Origin: Pisolithus tinctorius
Taxonomy: Eukaryota > Basidiomycota > Agaricomycetes > Boletales > Pisolithaceae
Length of the DNA: 64,000 nt
Assembly: GCA_024663395.1 (NCBI GenBank)
Contig: JANFAH010000053.1
Location: 124,001 to 188,000 of the forward strand
Direction: 5' to 3'
Each line of letters begins with the position of its first letter. Positions within the stretch are counted from its first letter, which is position 1. The notes beneath the pieces were generated by a model. That model was not told the DNA's origin, did no database searches, and saw nothing but the letters and a program-made list of their open reading frames with translations. A program made the translations under genes and the position numbers. This document shows, in pieces, positions 11,065 to 23,407 of this stretch.

Positions 11065-13755
11065 ATGATAAACGACGACGCTGAAGGAGTCAAGTCCGTT
11101 CTCTCTCCGCAACTTACTCGGTCCCGTGTCAAAAATCTCCTCGCTACACGCCGCCATGCTCGTGTCAGAGATAGGATTGAAGAGGTGCACAAGCAGCGTC
11201 CCAAACGGAGAGCCAGTATGCACGAGCATTTCTCTGAGGCGATCACTGATTTACTTCCGGGCGGGGGGTTGACAGGTAACAATAAAGCGAAACAACTGGT
11301 CAAACACACTTCGCACAGAGGTCGGACAGTTCGCTTCCAAGAGCCTGCTACGCCTGCTCCAACCCAGGCTGTCAGTGGTTATGACGTACGTCTGCCCAAC
11401 ACTTGTAATCTCTACTTCCAAAGCAGCTTAATTTGACCACAGTGGGAGCCGAATGCTACGAGTACTAGATATGGTGGACAAGATGAGGACTGGGACATGG
11501 ATGGCGATGCTGATTGGGAGATGAATGATGACCCAGATGACCCAACTGACTGCGAAGGACAGGAAGCACTGGGAACCGGCGATGGTACCGAAACCGAAGT
11601 CGAGCGGGAACCTGCGCCCCCCAGTGAGTGATTAAGCACGATAGAGTAATAACACCTCCACTGATTAGATCATGGGCAGCACCACCGGCGACTCAAACAC
11701 CGTCGACCTCAAGTCGTTTTTTCACAACAATGTTCAAGCTCGTAGGCTTTCATCCCCATCGGGAGGTACGTTTGTGTCGCTCTGAATGGCGTTCATATAC
11801 TTCCTCATTTGATTTGAAATCTTTTAAGAGTGGTAACATGGACAAGCAAGGGGATACAACCCAGGAGTCTGAAGAAGTGGCGGGAGCGATCGAGGGGCCC
11901 AGTACAATTGAGGTCTGATGGTCTTTCCCTTCCCCGTGCTAGCCATTGTTTTTCTGACAAGTCGAGAATGCAGGTTGATGAACCCGATTACGGACTGCAT
12001 CAGCTGCAGGCAAAGGACAAGGGCAAAGGCAAGGTAAGGCACATTTTCTCTCCTATAGGACTGACGTACTATGTGAAGTGTTCATAGGCCTTGGAAAGCA
12101 ATTCATTCGCTTTCGAGTACCCTCTCATGACACCTTCCCCTACTCCGAACCAGGCTCGCGCGGTCATCCAACAAAGAAGTGGCTGCTGCTGATGGTCATC
12201 GCAGCACTGATATCTTGTCTGCAGACCCCGGCGGTCCGTCCAATGAGGTCAGTTACTCGTCGCGTGCATCTTCCGGGAGCTAATACTTTTCGCTGCCAGA
12301 GTGATATGCCACCACGGTATCTGCCACACAAGAGTAATCACGAAGATGAAAGAAGGCAAAATCCAGGAGTGGGTGCACGGCAACCCAAAGGATCTGCCAC
12401 AGTATGTCTTCAGTATGTATTGGATTCTCCGGGCACTCACTCACTAGCGACCTCCCTAGAAAATCACAGCTTCGGCCCAAGCAGACCTGCAACACCTCAA
12501 AGACATACTCGGAAGCGAAATTCGGGAAAGTTTGAGGCAAGCTATTTCTCAGATCGTCTCTTTCGCTGTTATGCAGGCTATGGAGAAGTACAGTGGGAAT
12601 TCTACCAGCTTGCCTCGGGCAGCCAAGGCTGCGGCACCAAGAAGCGGTACTATACACAACGAGACTCCACGAAAGTTGAAGGATCTCCCACAGCATCGCC
12701 CTCCTGAGTGGAACACATTCAAGGTAAGAATCAGAGAGCCATTTCCAATTGACGACATACCCTGACACTTCTCAATAGCGATCTATTCGTGAATATACAC
12801 TTGAGCTCATTGGGCTTCCCACAGATGCGAAGTCTGTGCCGCCGTCTGTTACAGAGGCAGCTATTAATGCATGGGACCCCAATCATGGCCACTGCTGCAC
12901 GCTGGCCAATTTCTGCATTGACCTCGAAGGCAATCCGCACTCCGCATGGAACAAGTCCGCAGCGAAGGTGTTTGCTACTGGATACCTGAAGAAGTACAAG
13001 AATTGTCAATACCCTCGTGAAACCATAGAGAAAGGTTGGATACGATACGTGATTGGGTTAAAGATAAAGTACCGGTTGCAAGGGAAAGGTACTGCAAGGG
13101 TCCAGGAGCATAAAGCCACCCACCGGCGCAAGCAAAGAAAGGCAGAGGTATGTAGCCCCCTTCAGCCATGATCCCGTCCTCACGACCTTTATAAGCTATA
13201 TACCCGTCGCCTTGAATGTGCCATGCAGTACCGGAGCATCAGTGATCGTGCTGTTGACATCGTGCAGCAGCTTGGTGTTGACGGTATGAGTTCTGACGAA
13301 TCAGAGCATGAAGGCCATGGTGGAGAAGCAACATATTATGCCCTCCACAAAGATTGGCGATCTCGCCATATCACCGCCTGGCTCCAACTACTCGATTCGC
13401 TCCACCTGCGGTTGAGGTACAGGCGAGAGTGGCAGGCCACGGCGGGCGCTTGGCCCCATTTCAGAACGACTTCCTTGAAGGTCAGCAACCGCCCTCCAGT
13501 TCCACAGCTTCCCACCAACTTCTATTGTGCCAATTGGTATGCCGCCCAAAATGACTTCTCTCGGGAGAGGCTGCAGGCGCATCCTGCCGTACCTTCTCTT
13601 GAGATACCCCGCCAGGTTGCCATGTAAGTCTTAGATATTGCAAACCTTTTTTCTTGGCCTCCCGGCGCTGACTCCACTCTTCACAGGGAGGCTCAAAAGT
13701 ACGATTTGGCAAACCGGAAGATCGTTCAGGGAAAGGCTGCGCCGTTCACTAGTTG
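11065..13755 (+). CDS. Conserved-looking Agaricomycete hypothetical protein (multi-exon)
   Basis: A chain of short exons can be followed. The N-terminal exon reads MINDDAEGVKSVLSPQLTRS and is basic, with RPKRRAS. An acidic exon follows (DWDMDGDADWEMNDDPDD, near 11480). Central exons carry LKDILGSEIRESLRQAIS and PPEWNTFK, ending at a GTAAGA donor near 12723. The next exon (about 12780-13147) has SIREYTLELIGLPTD, CTLANFCIDLEGNPHSAWN and GWIRYVIGLKIKYRLQ. The next (about 13229-13623) has DGMSSDESEHEG, DWRSRHITAWLQLLDSLHLR and PQLPTNFYCANWYA. The last ends KIVQGKAAPFTS with a stop at 13753-13755. The two C-terminal exons resemble a frequent, uncharacterised mushroom protein type with an MSSDE motif; I know no function. 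Around 12160-12240 the frames do not join cleanly, so a lesion or unrecognised intron there is possible. There are no membrane segments. Confidence 0.55.
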
Positions 13756-16486
13756 ATAATAGCTGAAGTACTACACGTAGATGGTATGTGTGTTGCAAAT
13801 AGTGCCGATTCAGTGTCCATTACATATTCAGATGATGGATTGTATATGCATGAGCACAACCTCATCCACACGTGGTCCCCCTTCGACGATGTGCATACGT
13901 TGGACTCGAAGGAGATACTTGAGGAACGAGACTGTGCAACCATTCCAGATGATCCCGACAATGGCTTCATACTGAGGTTACCAGTTGGACGATGGATCTG
14001 GACATCAGCGCGTTTTGCTCTGTCGTATGGTTAGGTGTACAATAATGATGTCGACGCCGCCATGATTCGCCCTCATGCAGGTGCGAGTTGTGAGCCTGTA
14101 AAATTTCAGAGATTCAGGATTCGATGAAAGCGGGATGACCGATCCCGGAGGACGCTGTGAATCACACACTCGGGGAATACACTTCCAAAGGAGAGGTAAC
14201 CTGTCTGGAATCATTGATGGATCGCATCCTTTCAGGTACAGTCAGATACTCCATTCTCTCAATAATGGCCCTTGCAATAAAAACAAAACACGAAGACTAG
14301 CGGAAACATGCACCGCATTCTTTCTCTGTGAGTCTCGACAACCTTGAAGGTGACCGCCTGTGATTGACGAGTCCATAACAGAAACTAGAATCCCCTCTGT
14401 GCTTTTCTCTGCCGCTGTAGCACCCAGGAGGTTACCCCCGTACTACTCAAAGTCCTGTCGTAAGTGAAATGTGCCCGAGAAGTCATGACGCGAGGCTGCT
14501 TGTCACTGATAATTTCCTGCCTGAAGCTAGAAGGCTTTTCGTGCCCAATGCCGCCACCACAGCACCTGGCACATTCTTTTCGGTGTCCATACGCTTTCGG
14601 AGAATATCATTGCTTGCTGACATCCTAGTATATTTAGAGTGTATCTACCATCTTTCTTATGATTGATAAATCGATGAAGTACTGCAGCATATGCCAGCAT
14701 ACTCATAGCCTCGGGGCTATTGGCCGTTGATCGAACGAAGAGGCTCACGCGCTGTTTGGGTCAGATCGACATGCTGTGGATTGCGCCGACTGGATTGGAT
14801 TCACTGATATCTATTCGCTGTATAGGCGAGCCTCCTCGACCTGTACCAGTTCCTGCACGTCTCCAAGCCTGTAGTCTTCGTAACTCGAGGGTGTTAAGGA
14901 GTCCTCCGTAGCGCTACGACGCGTAGTTGGTGGTGTGCCTTCTAGCTGTAGTCATGCTCCTGGCTTAGTGGTGCTGCCAATGCAAAACTTACCAGCGTGC
15001 CTACGGTCCTCTTCTTTCGTTACCAAGCTCTGGCGGAGGTCGCTGCCATTTCGTTGACCACGGCGTGCTCTGCCACGGCTCGTCCAACCTCCAACCGGTG
15101 GGTCAACGACACTCAAAACCCGAGCCGCGGACTAGCGACATGCTTAATGACAGTATCTTCGGTTCCTTCAGAACACTTCATGATGGCCAGAATGCAGCTC
15201 GCACGAAGGACCAGCATGCAAGACATGCCCCCAAAAATTCTTCTCATGATCTGTACTTTCCTGCCTCTTGATCTATCTTTGGGCGTTTCCAAAACTGACG
15301 CACACGTTTATTATCCCACGTATCGACCCACCCGACTATTGTCACCTTGCAGGAGGATGGCTGATAGCAGCGAATTGCTCGGTTGGATACTATTATGACC
15401 TGCGCGAACAACCAAAACCGCAGCTCAGCCTGTTCTTCCGTTCCCATCTCATAGCCGTTTTTTTTTCTTTTCTTTGCTGTGTGACCGCAACCAATGTTCA
15501 CAGTGATTCCCTTACATTCCTCGTCACCGAGATTCAATTTGGGAAGGTGGTGCGAAGAGTGTGTGTAGGCCTGGCTTTTCTTCCTTTATGAATGCTTGGT
15601 GCCAATCTGAAATGACAGAAACATCAACAAAGTGTCTGCATCCATAATGGGCCCCTTCGTGGAACCATTGATGCACTATGACTTGCCCCAGAACTACCCA
15701 GGCATCGCAGATGTTGTGATCGGATCTCGTCTCATGATTTTGAAACCCAAAACCAATTACGCACACATACAACCGACGGTTTACGACTTAAAAGATCTAC
15801 GACCTTGCTTGCAAACTTCTGCCAATAGCTGCTAAATATTGCCAGGTGAGGGGACACCCCTTTTTTCACTATGTTCTATGGCTCATTCTCTCTCTCTTTT
15901 TTTTTTTTCATCCATAATACAGTATCCCAGCTTTTACCACGCGGAATATATTATGACCAAGTCCTACGTTCTGATTTTCTACACTTTCGCAAAACCGCAC
16001 CGCATGCTTGAAACTGTCATTCTCGCATGCCCAACCACTCCTGTATTCGCGTCATGCACGATGACACATGTAAAGAATCTGGAACCACTTGGATCACACT
16101 AGTGGGAAAGAAAATCACTAACTGCCCAGCTGCAGATGCAGGACTGATATCCGTCATTGGCAACATGCACGGATCCTACTCCGTCCTGGAGGTAAAATGA
16201 CCACCAATGCCATGTTCGAAGAGATCCTGCTTTGATGACGTAGCTACTCAGAACTTAGCGAATTCGTACGGCCAGTTCACACACTATCCTTAGCCCTCAG
16301 CGCGAGCCTCCAATACTACATATACATCTCTACCGCCGGAACGAAGCGAGGCGTCACTTGTTAGTACTTAGTACGAGAAATATTGACTTTAGAAAGTCGG
16401 TTGTCGATTCTTACATCAGCAGAAAAGAATTGCACGCTATTACTTGAGTCTTGCATACAATTGCTTCTGTAACGAGTACTACTGCA
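13756..16486. other. 2.7 kb without a supported gene
   Basis: The best open frame is 13753-14034 (93 codons, containing DDGLYMHEHNLIHTWSPFDD). It has no upstream promoter room and no known domain, and may be a remnant. The rest shows only short overlapping frames, poly-T tracts (about 15462-15475 and 15898-15910) and no repeat shared with the rest of the window. Confidence 0.4.
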
Positions 16487-16936
16487 CTCTACACTCTACT
16501 GGACTAGGTATGGCGTGGTACATGTGGTGGGTGCTTGCAGTTGTGGGTTCCCCGTACATGCCCGTCGGCCTATCCGGTTTCAGGTGCTTCTTCCATCAGA
16601 CAACTAACCTCGGCGTGGAAGCAGATGCCATACAACGGATGTGACCGATCCTTGCAACTCGAGTCTCGGGCTCAGATTCCATGCGAGGTCACGGTTTGGG
16701 CTCAGAGTGAGCACATCACATGGGAGGTGGTGCGGTGGATGCTCGCAGTTGTGGGCTCCCTGTACTCCACTGTTTGATGTCGCCAACTCCTACCATGAAT
16801 CTGTCAACGCTTGGCACCCTGTTTGGTACGTGTTGGCTCCCGACTAGCGAAGCTTCAGAGTTCCCTTATCTGAAGTTCGTAGTCCGAATCGACAATCGAC
16901 AATCACCCAGTCGGGCCGAGGAACAGCCGCGTGCAG
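16487..16936 (+). repeat. Dispersed repeat R1, copy B, left part (target of hAT insertion)
   Basis: Matches 5745-6155 of copy A and is interrupted after GCGTGCAG by the hAT element. The alignment resumes at 21284. Confidence 0.8.
16929..16936. repeat. hAT target-site duplication, left
   Basis: GCGTGCAG sits immediately before the terminal TAGGGTAC. The same 8 bp follow the other end at 21284-21291. Copy A of the repeat has only one equivalent (CCATGCAG, near 6150). Confidence 0.9.
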
Positions 16937-17131
16937 TAGGGTACAGTTGAAAAGTCGGGTGTTAAAAACAGCTGTTAAAAATACCTGTTAATAACTGTTA
17001 ATAACCCTGTTAGAAAGTCAGACATGAATTGGGGCTGTGAAAAATTGTGAACAATTCCAGAAAGGTTAAGACCGCTGGAGCAGCTGTATAGCACTTAGTG
17101 TGGCTGAGGAAAAAAGTATAGGAATGCTTCT

Positions 17132-17518
17132 GTGACCCGTCGTCGACCCTCTGAGCTTCTCATGCCACTCCCAGCTGCCGAGACTATTCTTCCAGCCGAA
17201 TTTCCTCACTTTTTACATCACCTAGATGGCCTATTCCAAAATCTGCCAGATGCAATGCCAATTGGGGATAAGTATTCTGCATTTCTTCGTTTTACGCTCG
17301 ACCCCGAGCTTGTTGAGGATACTGGGCATGAGATAGGGGCTCTTAGTAAACAGTTCAAGCAAATCTTTGGTTGGCAAGCACGCACAACTGGTGATGGTAT
17401 ATTGCCAATTGAAGAGCGTGGTCCTCTGATTTGTTCTGTGGTCAATGTATTCCATCACTTTCACCATCATTTTCCAGAGGATGTGGTACTCGGGAAGTGC
17501 CGCCTGCGTCGGCGCTAA
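17132..17518 (+). CDS. Small hypothetical ORF inside the hAT element
   Basis: 128 codons from an initial ATG-equivalent in the track of open sequence, reading TRRRPSELLMPLPAAETILP near the start, then HFLHHLDGLFQNLPDAMPIG, and ending with a His-rich segment (HHFHHHF). It lies between the left subterminal repeats and the transposase, on the same strand. It could be an upstream exon or a second element gene; no family is recognised. About 650 bp without a clear frame separate it from the transposase exon, which contain repeated CTCGCAG-TGTGCGTTGGACG units (about 17790-17960). Confidence 0.4.
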   Translation: MTRRRPSELLMPLPAAETILPAEFPHFLHHLDGLFQNLPDAMPIGDKYSAFLRFTLDPELVEDTGHEIGALSKQFKQIFGWQARTTGDGILPIEERGPLICSVVNVFHHFHHHFPEDVVLGKCRLRRR

Positions 17519-18165
17519 CCTTGCTTGCTGTTTGCGTCTTACTCGCGGGGAGATAAGTTTTATAGTACCTTTTACAGCGTGTAGTCTACGCTGTACTGTC
17601 TACGAATAGCGTTCATCGTCCGTAGTGTAAATCCAGTGCTCTAGTCCGACGAGTACTAACGGCAATCTAAGTTGGCAGAAGATGATCGGCTAGATGGACT
17701 AGATTTACGCACAAAGCGGTGGTGGCAGGAGATCTCAGCGAGGGTCTAGTACAGTGGACTTTGCTATCCAGCTTTCGCATTTGTACCTTGGACGACTAAG
17801 ATATAACACCACAATAACGTCTCCTATCAAATACTGTACAATAAACTTTGCTGTCGAGCTCTCGCAGCTGTGCGTTGGACGGACACCACAATAATGTTTG
17901 CCATCAAGTACTCTACAATAGACTTTGCTGTTGAGTTCTCGCAGTTGTGCGTTGGACGCTTATGAAATATTGACGGTATTGGACCCTTATTACACGGCAG
18001 TCCGGAAATGGAAAGAATTTCCGTGGTGAGTTGGCTCCCACGCATTTATGACCCCGGTAGAAACCTTGCAAGCAAGGTAATTGAAAAAATGGGCCATAGA
18101 TATTGGCATAGGGGCAGAAAAAGTGTATAGGCAGTATGGACTTATGGTAATCAGAAATATACTCA

Positions 18166-21095
18166 ATGTCAGTGACATTACAGCTAACAAGGTTAACCTA
18201 CAAGGTGCCTGATTATGATTATGTACCTGGAAGATCGAATAACAGGTTCAAGTCACCCTGTGGGAGACAAAGGTGCATTGCTTATGGTAGATGTGCGTGC
18301 CATGCTTTTGAGTTGAACCAGTATCTTAGTTTGATTCTTAAGTGCCCAACAATTGGTGGTACAGTGGGCAAGATTGGAAAGGGGCGTCCCCCCAATGTTC
18401 TCATGAACAGGCTTATAGCGAGGACATCTAGTACCCGCAATGGCCAGACAAGGGTGGGCTGGAAATGTGTTGGCACGAATTGTGACCATGTCCGAAGTGG
18501 AAACCCCCAGGAAGATCGTGTCTTGAAGCATGCATCTGTATGCAACCAGTTACCCCCTAATCTTCGACAGGAGGCGATCGAGGCATCAAAAGAGGGCTCT
18601 CTCGGTGCACAGATTGGTGCAGCATACCAACCTGACATGGATGATGTTTTACTGCAGTCTGATCTTAGCCACACACGTCCACAGAAGCGGAAGGCCCAAC
18701 AAACCCTTGATCTCACACCCTTTCGTCTGGCTGGAAAAAAGCGAGATGAGGAAGCCCGAAAACTTTTTCAGCAGGAGGTAGACCATATCATACTCCGTCT
18801 CATCTGTGTCCGTGGTGTTGCACCCACACTCGTTGACTCACCAGAGTGGAAGGAACTCATGGCCAAGCTCAACCCAAGATACCATCCATCTTCGTCAACA
18901 ACGTTTGTCAACAACTATATCCCCAAAGAAGCTGTAGCTGTCCGCCAAAGCCAGCTCGCAGAACTGAAGAAACACAATAACCTCACACTGACATTCGATG
19001 GTATGAGTACTCGCGAACCACAGTCACTCTACACAGTCCATGCGACCACCCCAAGCCGTGAGACTTATTTCCTTGATGGGTATGAAGACTCTACTTCTCG
19101 ACATACCATCAACTGGGTAAAAGAAAAATTATTTAAGGTGCTTTTGGATGATACTTGGATCTTCATCCGCTCATTTATTAATACAGACCATCAATGAGAT
19201 TGGTGCAGAGAAGTGGGCAGCTGTCTGCTCAGACAGTACTGCAGTCACGAAGAATAGCCGCAAGGAAATTGTGATGTGTATTCCCACGATGTTAGACTTT
19301 AACAATGTCTGTCACCACCTACACAACACAATCAAAAATATCACAACACTCGAGTGCTTTAGATGGGTATGTACATTGCATTTGGCAGCGAGATCTGACT
19401 GGCTATAATGACAAATTTCAAACAGATGATATCTTTGCTGAAGGCCATTGTCAAGCATTTCAGCAAATCTACGATATCTGTTGCCCATCTTCGTAAGGAG
19501 CGCCGGGTTGAGGGTGACGACCACACTGTGAATGGTTTGCAGAAGATTGGCAAGACACGTTTTGGGACTCATTGGTCGGCTGCTGTTTCGCTGCAGCAGT
19601 GTCTCGCAAACATTAAGACACTTGTTGAGAACAAAATTGTCAAGTTTAAAGTACGACCACTGGATATAACTTTGTTTGCCATCTCACACGGATTTTCTAG
19701 AACAAAAAGGCCCATGATGTATTCATGGATTGGTCACTATTTGGCAGATTAGGTCATGACCTTGAGACCTACATAACCATAGTTGGCCCGTTTATCCGCT
19801 CTCTGTGGTCACTGGAGGCATCCCATGCAAATGCATCTGATGTCTTTCTTTTCTGGCTTGCGATCGGTGCATCACTAAAGGATCTTGTGCAGAAAGATGA
19901 CAGAACAAGGCCTGGCAACATACCCGTGTCACTCATGCACGATGTGATCGCCATCTACAATCGCCGTTGGAAGGAATTTTTCCGAAATGATGTGTATTTC
20001 ACTGCATTTGCACTAGATCCACGTATGTCAACCATTCTGATAGATTCACAGCCGTCTAGACTAATGTACGCTCTGCCCCAGGTTACCCCACGTCTGATTT
20101 TGTCATCAAGCCTGTTGTTGCTGCTCCAGCCATCGTCATACCTCCGCAGAACCCTACCAAAATTCTGGCATGTGCTCGACGTCCTTTACCACACCCTCGT
20201 GCCTATAACCGTGTGAAAGAAAGCCTAAAGCCAATGCTACGTGCAATGCTTGATCGCTGCAAGATGAACCCTCATGCAACAGATGCATTTTCACAGACTG
20301 TGCGGGAATATGGACCCACTGGTACTGTTGATGAGTTGCGTCTCCAGATTGATGCATTTTGGCGCCAGGAACACCCATTTAACAGGCCGATGAAGGATGG
20401 CAACACTCTCGCATGGTGGCAGGCTTTCGAGCATCACCCCGGTGCTCAGGTGCTTGCTGTACGTGGTACTACCTAGCTCCTTATTGGTAGCTGTTGAGCG
20501 TGACCTAGGCTTTGGCTGTCAAAATATTTTCTGCGCTGGTGAACTCAATGCCAGACGAACAAACAGGATCAACTTTCACATGGCTCAATTCACCAACACG
20601 TGGAAATCAGAATGCACAAACGCTCATCGACATGGTAAGGATTGGCCAGTGGTACAAGGACCATGCCCGGGTATGTCAATTCTACTCATTTCCTGGCTCG
20701 ATCTCAATATTTGATAGGCGCACACAGCGGAAAAGATACCCTTTCGTCCAACGGTCAAGTTCCGTGACATTGACAAAGACCTACTCGCTACCATCACTTC
20801 GGCTGGGACTCGACCATTGAGCTCAGGTGATCCAGCACCAAATGCACTCATCTACGACAGTGACGAGGGAAATGACAGTGACGACGTCTCGGAATCAGGT
20901 GATGAACCTGGCAAATTCAGAAGCGTGTTTGCGGGTACAACAGTGGAGGTTGATGATGACATAGATCTAAACAATCCCTTCTTCCTTGATCTGATCTCTC
21001 CTGTTCCCATTGTGCAGCCTACTAGTACTATTCACACACCGAGGGCCTGCGTACAACCAGCGGCAAGGGGTGGCGATCCGGATTGGGACTGGTAA
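18166..21095 (+). CDS. hAT-family transposase
   Basis: Catalyses cut-and-paste transposition of the surrounding element. About 870 codons lie in seven exons. Near residue 100 is a BED-like zinc finger (WKCVGTNC with HASVC downstream), the usual DNA-binding N-terminus. The catalytic core follows (LTFDGMSTREPQSLY, then WAAVCSDSTAVTKNSR, with candidate Asp residues). After a helical insertion the C-terminal dimerisation region carries WWQAFEHHPGAQVLA, LAVKIFSALVNSMPDEQTGS and IGQWYKDHA. It ends in an acidic tail (DSDEGNDSDD) with the stop at 21093-21095. Introns I can place are 19138-19186, about 19369-19428, 19651-19700, about 20023-20081, about 20459-20506 and about 20671-20717; each has GT..AG ends and restores frame. 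No stop or frameshift was found inside the exons. Confidence 0.88.
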
Positions 21096-21283
21096 TAGTA
21101 TTTCGCATTTTTTCACATTTTTTTACTTGATACCCCTTTTTTCACTGGGTTAGAAAGTATTTTTACGCTGTTAATAACTCGGGATTTTTACACTGTTAAA
21201 AACACCTGTGAAAAAATACCCTGTGGGGCCATCAGTTATTAACAGCTGTGAAAAAGTCTGGGACATTTTCCAACCGTACCCTA

Positions 21284-21505
21284 GCGTGCAGATATCGCCG
21301 ACCTAGAGACAAAGGCTTCAAGGTACCACCGTGCTAAACATGTGGCGGGGTGAAATAGCCCTATCAAGGACGTCACGGCGGTAGGAGCGTACCCGCAATC
21401 CTCTTTTGAGCGTCGACAGGCCAGGCTCCTCGACTTTATCGGATTCCAGGTGTGTCTGGTTTTGACACAAACCTGTGATTTATTCCCGCTTTTCGAGTCC
21501 TTTGC
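21284..21505 (+). repeat. Dispersed repeat R1, copy B, right part, with right hAT target duplication
   Basis: Begins with the second GCGTGCAG (21284-21291) and then follows copy A from ATCGCCGACCTAGAGA through TTCGAGTCCTTT. Differences from copy A are mainly C/T and G/A changes. Confidence 0.8.
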
Positions 21506-22139
21506 TGAGGGCAGTGGTAATGGCCTTTCGAGTTCTTTGTTCTGGGCAGTGGGAAGCTGGCCGGCCGGTGTTGATGAGATATCCGGCGTGATTTTAGTCT
21601 CCAGGTGTGTTCGTCTACCTTTTTCTTTTGGAAGCCCTACTTACTTGTCGATGTGGATGTAGTTGGATGCAATGATCATATTCTTCATCTCACTAGTGGC
21701 ACTGGGGGTTTATGTTTGTATTGTGTTCACTGCATATCTGTAGCACCTGGCTCTGATCTACATTTATGTTCAAGCCCTCAGGACTATTCGTAATTGGCGG
21801 AATCGGAGGCTGGTCGCTGCCACAAACGAGGTGCTGGAGAGTGCCTTCATGAGAAGACGTGGTTAGGGAAGGTTACGCCAGGAGACTGAGAGGCTTCTGG
21901 ATCTGCATAATAAATACTATTTGATAGACACCATGGCTGTTGAGAGCTATATTTCGCAACTATCAGTATATATGTAACTGGCGGGTAAGAGGTGAGATAC
22001 AGACGACTACTATAGTACACAGCATGCAGGGGGAAGTCCCGAACGCCCATTGGCATCTCTAGCCATGCAGAGCTACTCCACTTCTGTGGTTTGACAAGTG
22101 TGACACTGATAAGAAATGTGTCTGAAAATTTGACAATCA
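21506..22139. other. Gene-free stretch between repeats
   Basis: Short unassignable frames only. No domain, RNA gene or repeat shared within the window is visible. Confidence 0.4.
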
Positions 22140-22575
22140 CAAAGCTAGGCACATTGGACAATTCATCGAGGATCCTTCCCTGTCCACGTTGGGGATCTCC
22201 TTCAGCCTTTTACCGAGAGCACACCCTTCTTGCCCACTCCGATGGAGCAGCACCGTTTCTTATTACCTATGTCAGATGGACATCACGGAGGGCTTCTGAC
22301 CCAATGACCTTGTGGACTTGTATCGCCGGCTGTGCTCTGAGCCATCTCAGATTCATGGAATTATCAGTTGCGGTACCCTAGGTAATCTTCCATCCAATCA
22401 CAAGCGGCTGTGCAGGCCCGTTACGGGTTGGTCCTTCCTTTGTCTCTTAGAGAGCATGTCGCCAGATCCAGAGCACATCTGGATTGGATGATGTGGACAG
22501 GGTCAAGCCATCCAGGTGGTGAGTAGTCATGAGTCTCATGTTCGAGGGCTGTGTCTCTTAAATACTGAGTGTGAT
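22140..22575 (+). repeat. Dispersed repeat family R2, copy 2
   Basis: Collinear with 10305-10825, with the same landmark blocks (CTCCGATGGAGCA, CATGTCGCCAGATCCAGAGC, GAGTCTCATGTT). It ends about 350 bp upstream of the start codon of the interrupted RING gene. Confidence 0.7.
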
Positions 22576-22867
22576 AAAAAGTGCAGGTGTTCCCAACAAG
22601 CGCATTAACAACCTGATTTCATTTCTGTAGCACAATTTGTAACCGGCGGTTCCTCACAAATTCTTCGAGACAATGATCATTTCGCGGAACAGACGTACAT
22701 ATTTCTCACGCCGGAGTATGTAAATGTGTCGGAGACACGACTCAAGCTTGATCAGGCCCGCAGTCAAGTGTTGGATGTGAAATGTGAAGAGTGAAGAGTG
22801 GAAGTGGGCATACGGATGATTGTGACGCGAGTAGGAGCACGAATAAATGCCTTTGTGCTGGAAGGTG

Positions 22868-22920
22868 TATAAGAATTTTGGTCCATCTCTTGTGGTGACC
22901 CAACGTACCTGCACCAAACC
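22868..22920 (+). promoter_or_regulatory. Probable core promoter of the interrupted RING gene
   Basis: GTGTATAAGAATTTT near 22866 is TATA-like and lies about 50 bp before the ATG at 22921. The retrotransposon has cut this promoter and start codon off from the rest of the gene. Assigned from position and composition only. Confidence 0.35.
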
Positions 22921-22928
22921 ATGCCCAC
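22921..22928 (+). pseudogene. RING gene, first codons (left of the copia insertion)
   Basis: ATG CCC AC: the start codon and the first bases of the RING-finger gene whose remainder begins at 46868. The last five bases (CCCAC, 22924-22928) are the copia target duplication. Joining across one copy gives an uninterrupted frame that begins MPTTRSHSILRR. About 23.9 kb now separates the two parts. Confidence 0.7.
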
Positions 22929-23395
22929 TCACAGAAATCTATAACAAGATCTCAGTCGAGTGCGCGAGCGGCAAACGTCTGTTTCTGCATTACCTATAAC
23001 AAGATCTAAGGTAACGACGTGAGCGCGAAGTACACGAACACGAGCATGAGACACTATACCCACCTCAGTCGAGTGCGCGAGCGGCAAACGTCTGAGGTGG
23101 TGTTACTACAGTAGCGAGTTAAGTACGCTATACGAAACAAAAGGGTGAGACATGGGTGTTGAACCCGGTGCTGAAACTACAAGCACGGTCATAGCGCGAG
23201 TCCTTGTACCGTTAATTTATACGTATGAAACATTTGAAGATAATAAAACAAAGGTTACCGCGCTGTATTGTCAGCGCTCGAGAACGACTAAGTATTGTGG
23301 TCTTGTAGACCCATAAACGGGAAGTGTTTCCCACGGTAAGGAAAAGTAGCGTCAATTAACGAACGAAGGCTACGAGCGACTTGCCAAATCTAACA
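22929..23395 (-). repeat. Copia 3' LTR
   Basis: 467 bp. On the minus strand it starts TGTTAGATTTGG and ends TTTCTGTGA, so it lacks the common terminal CA. It differs from the other LTR by 12 transitions and no indels. It has lost one CpG (TG near 23152) that the other LTR retains. Confidence 0.93.
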
Positions 23396-23407
23396 CTCCC
23401 CCTCAAG
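23396..23407 (-). other. Polypurine tract
   Basis: CTTGAGGGGGAG on the minus strand directly precedes the 3' LTR, as expected for the plus-strand DNA primer of a copia element. It overlaps the end of the pol reading frame. Confidence 0.85.

Larger units (their letters stand above)
16937..21283 (+). mobile_element. hAT DNA transposon, apparently complete (4347 bp)
   Basis: The terminal inverted repeats read TAGGGTACRGTTGRAAA from both ends (two purine differences), flanked by a perfect 8-bp duplication, the hallmark size for hAT elements. Subterminal regions on both sides are dense in short CTGTTAA/TTAACAG and ACACCTGTGAAAA motifs (16968-17015 and 21165-21250), likely transposase-binding sites. 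The transposase gene inside reads through all its exons without a lesion, so the element may be autonomous. Its insertion in a repeat whose empty paralogue is at 5745-6385 confirms the boundaries to the base. Confidence 0.92.
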
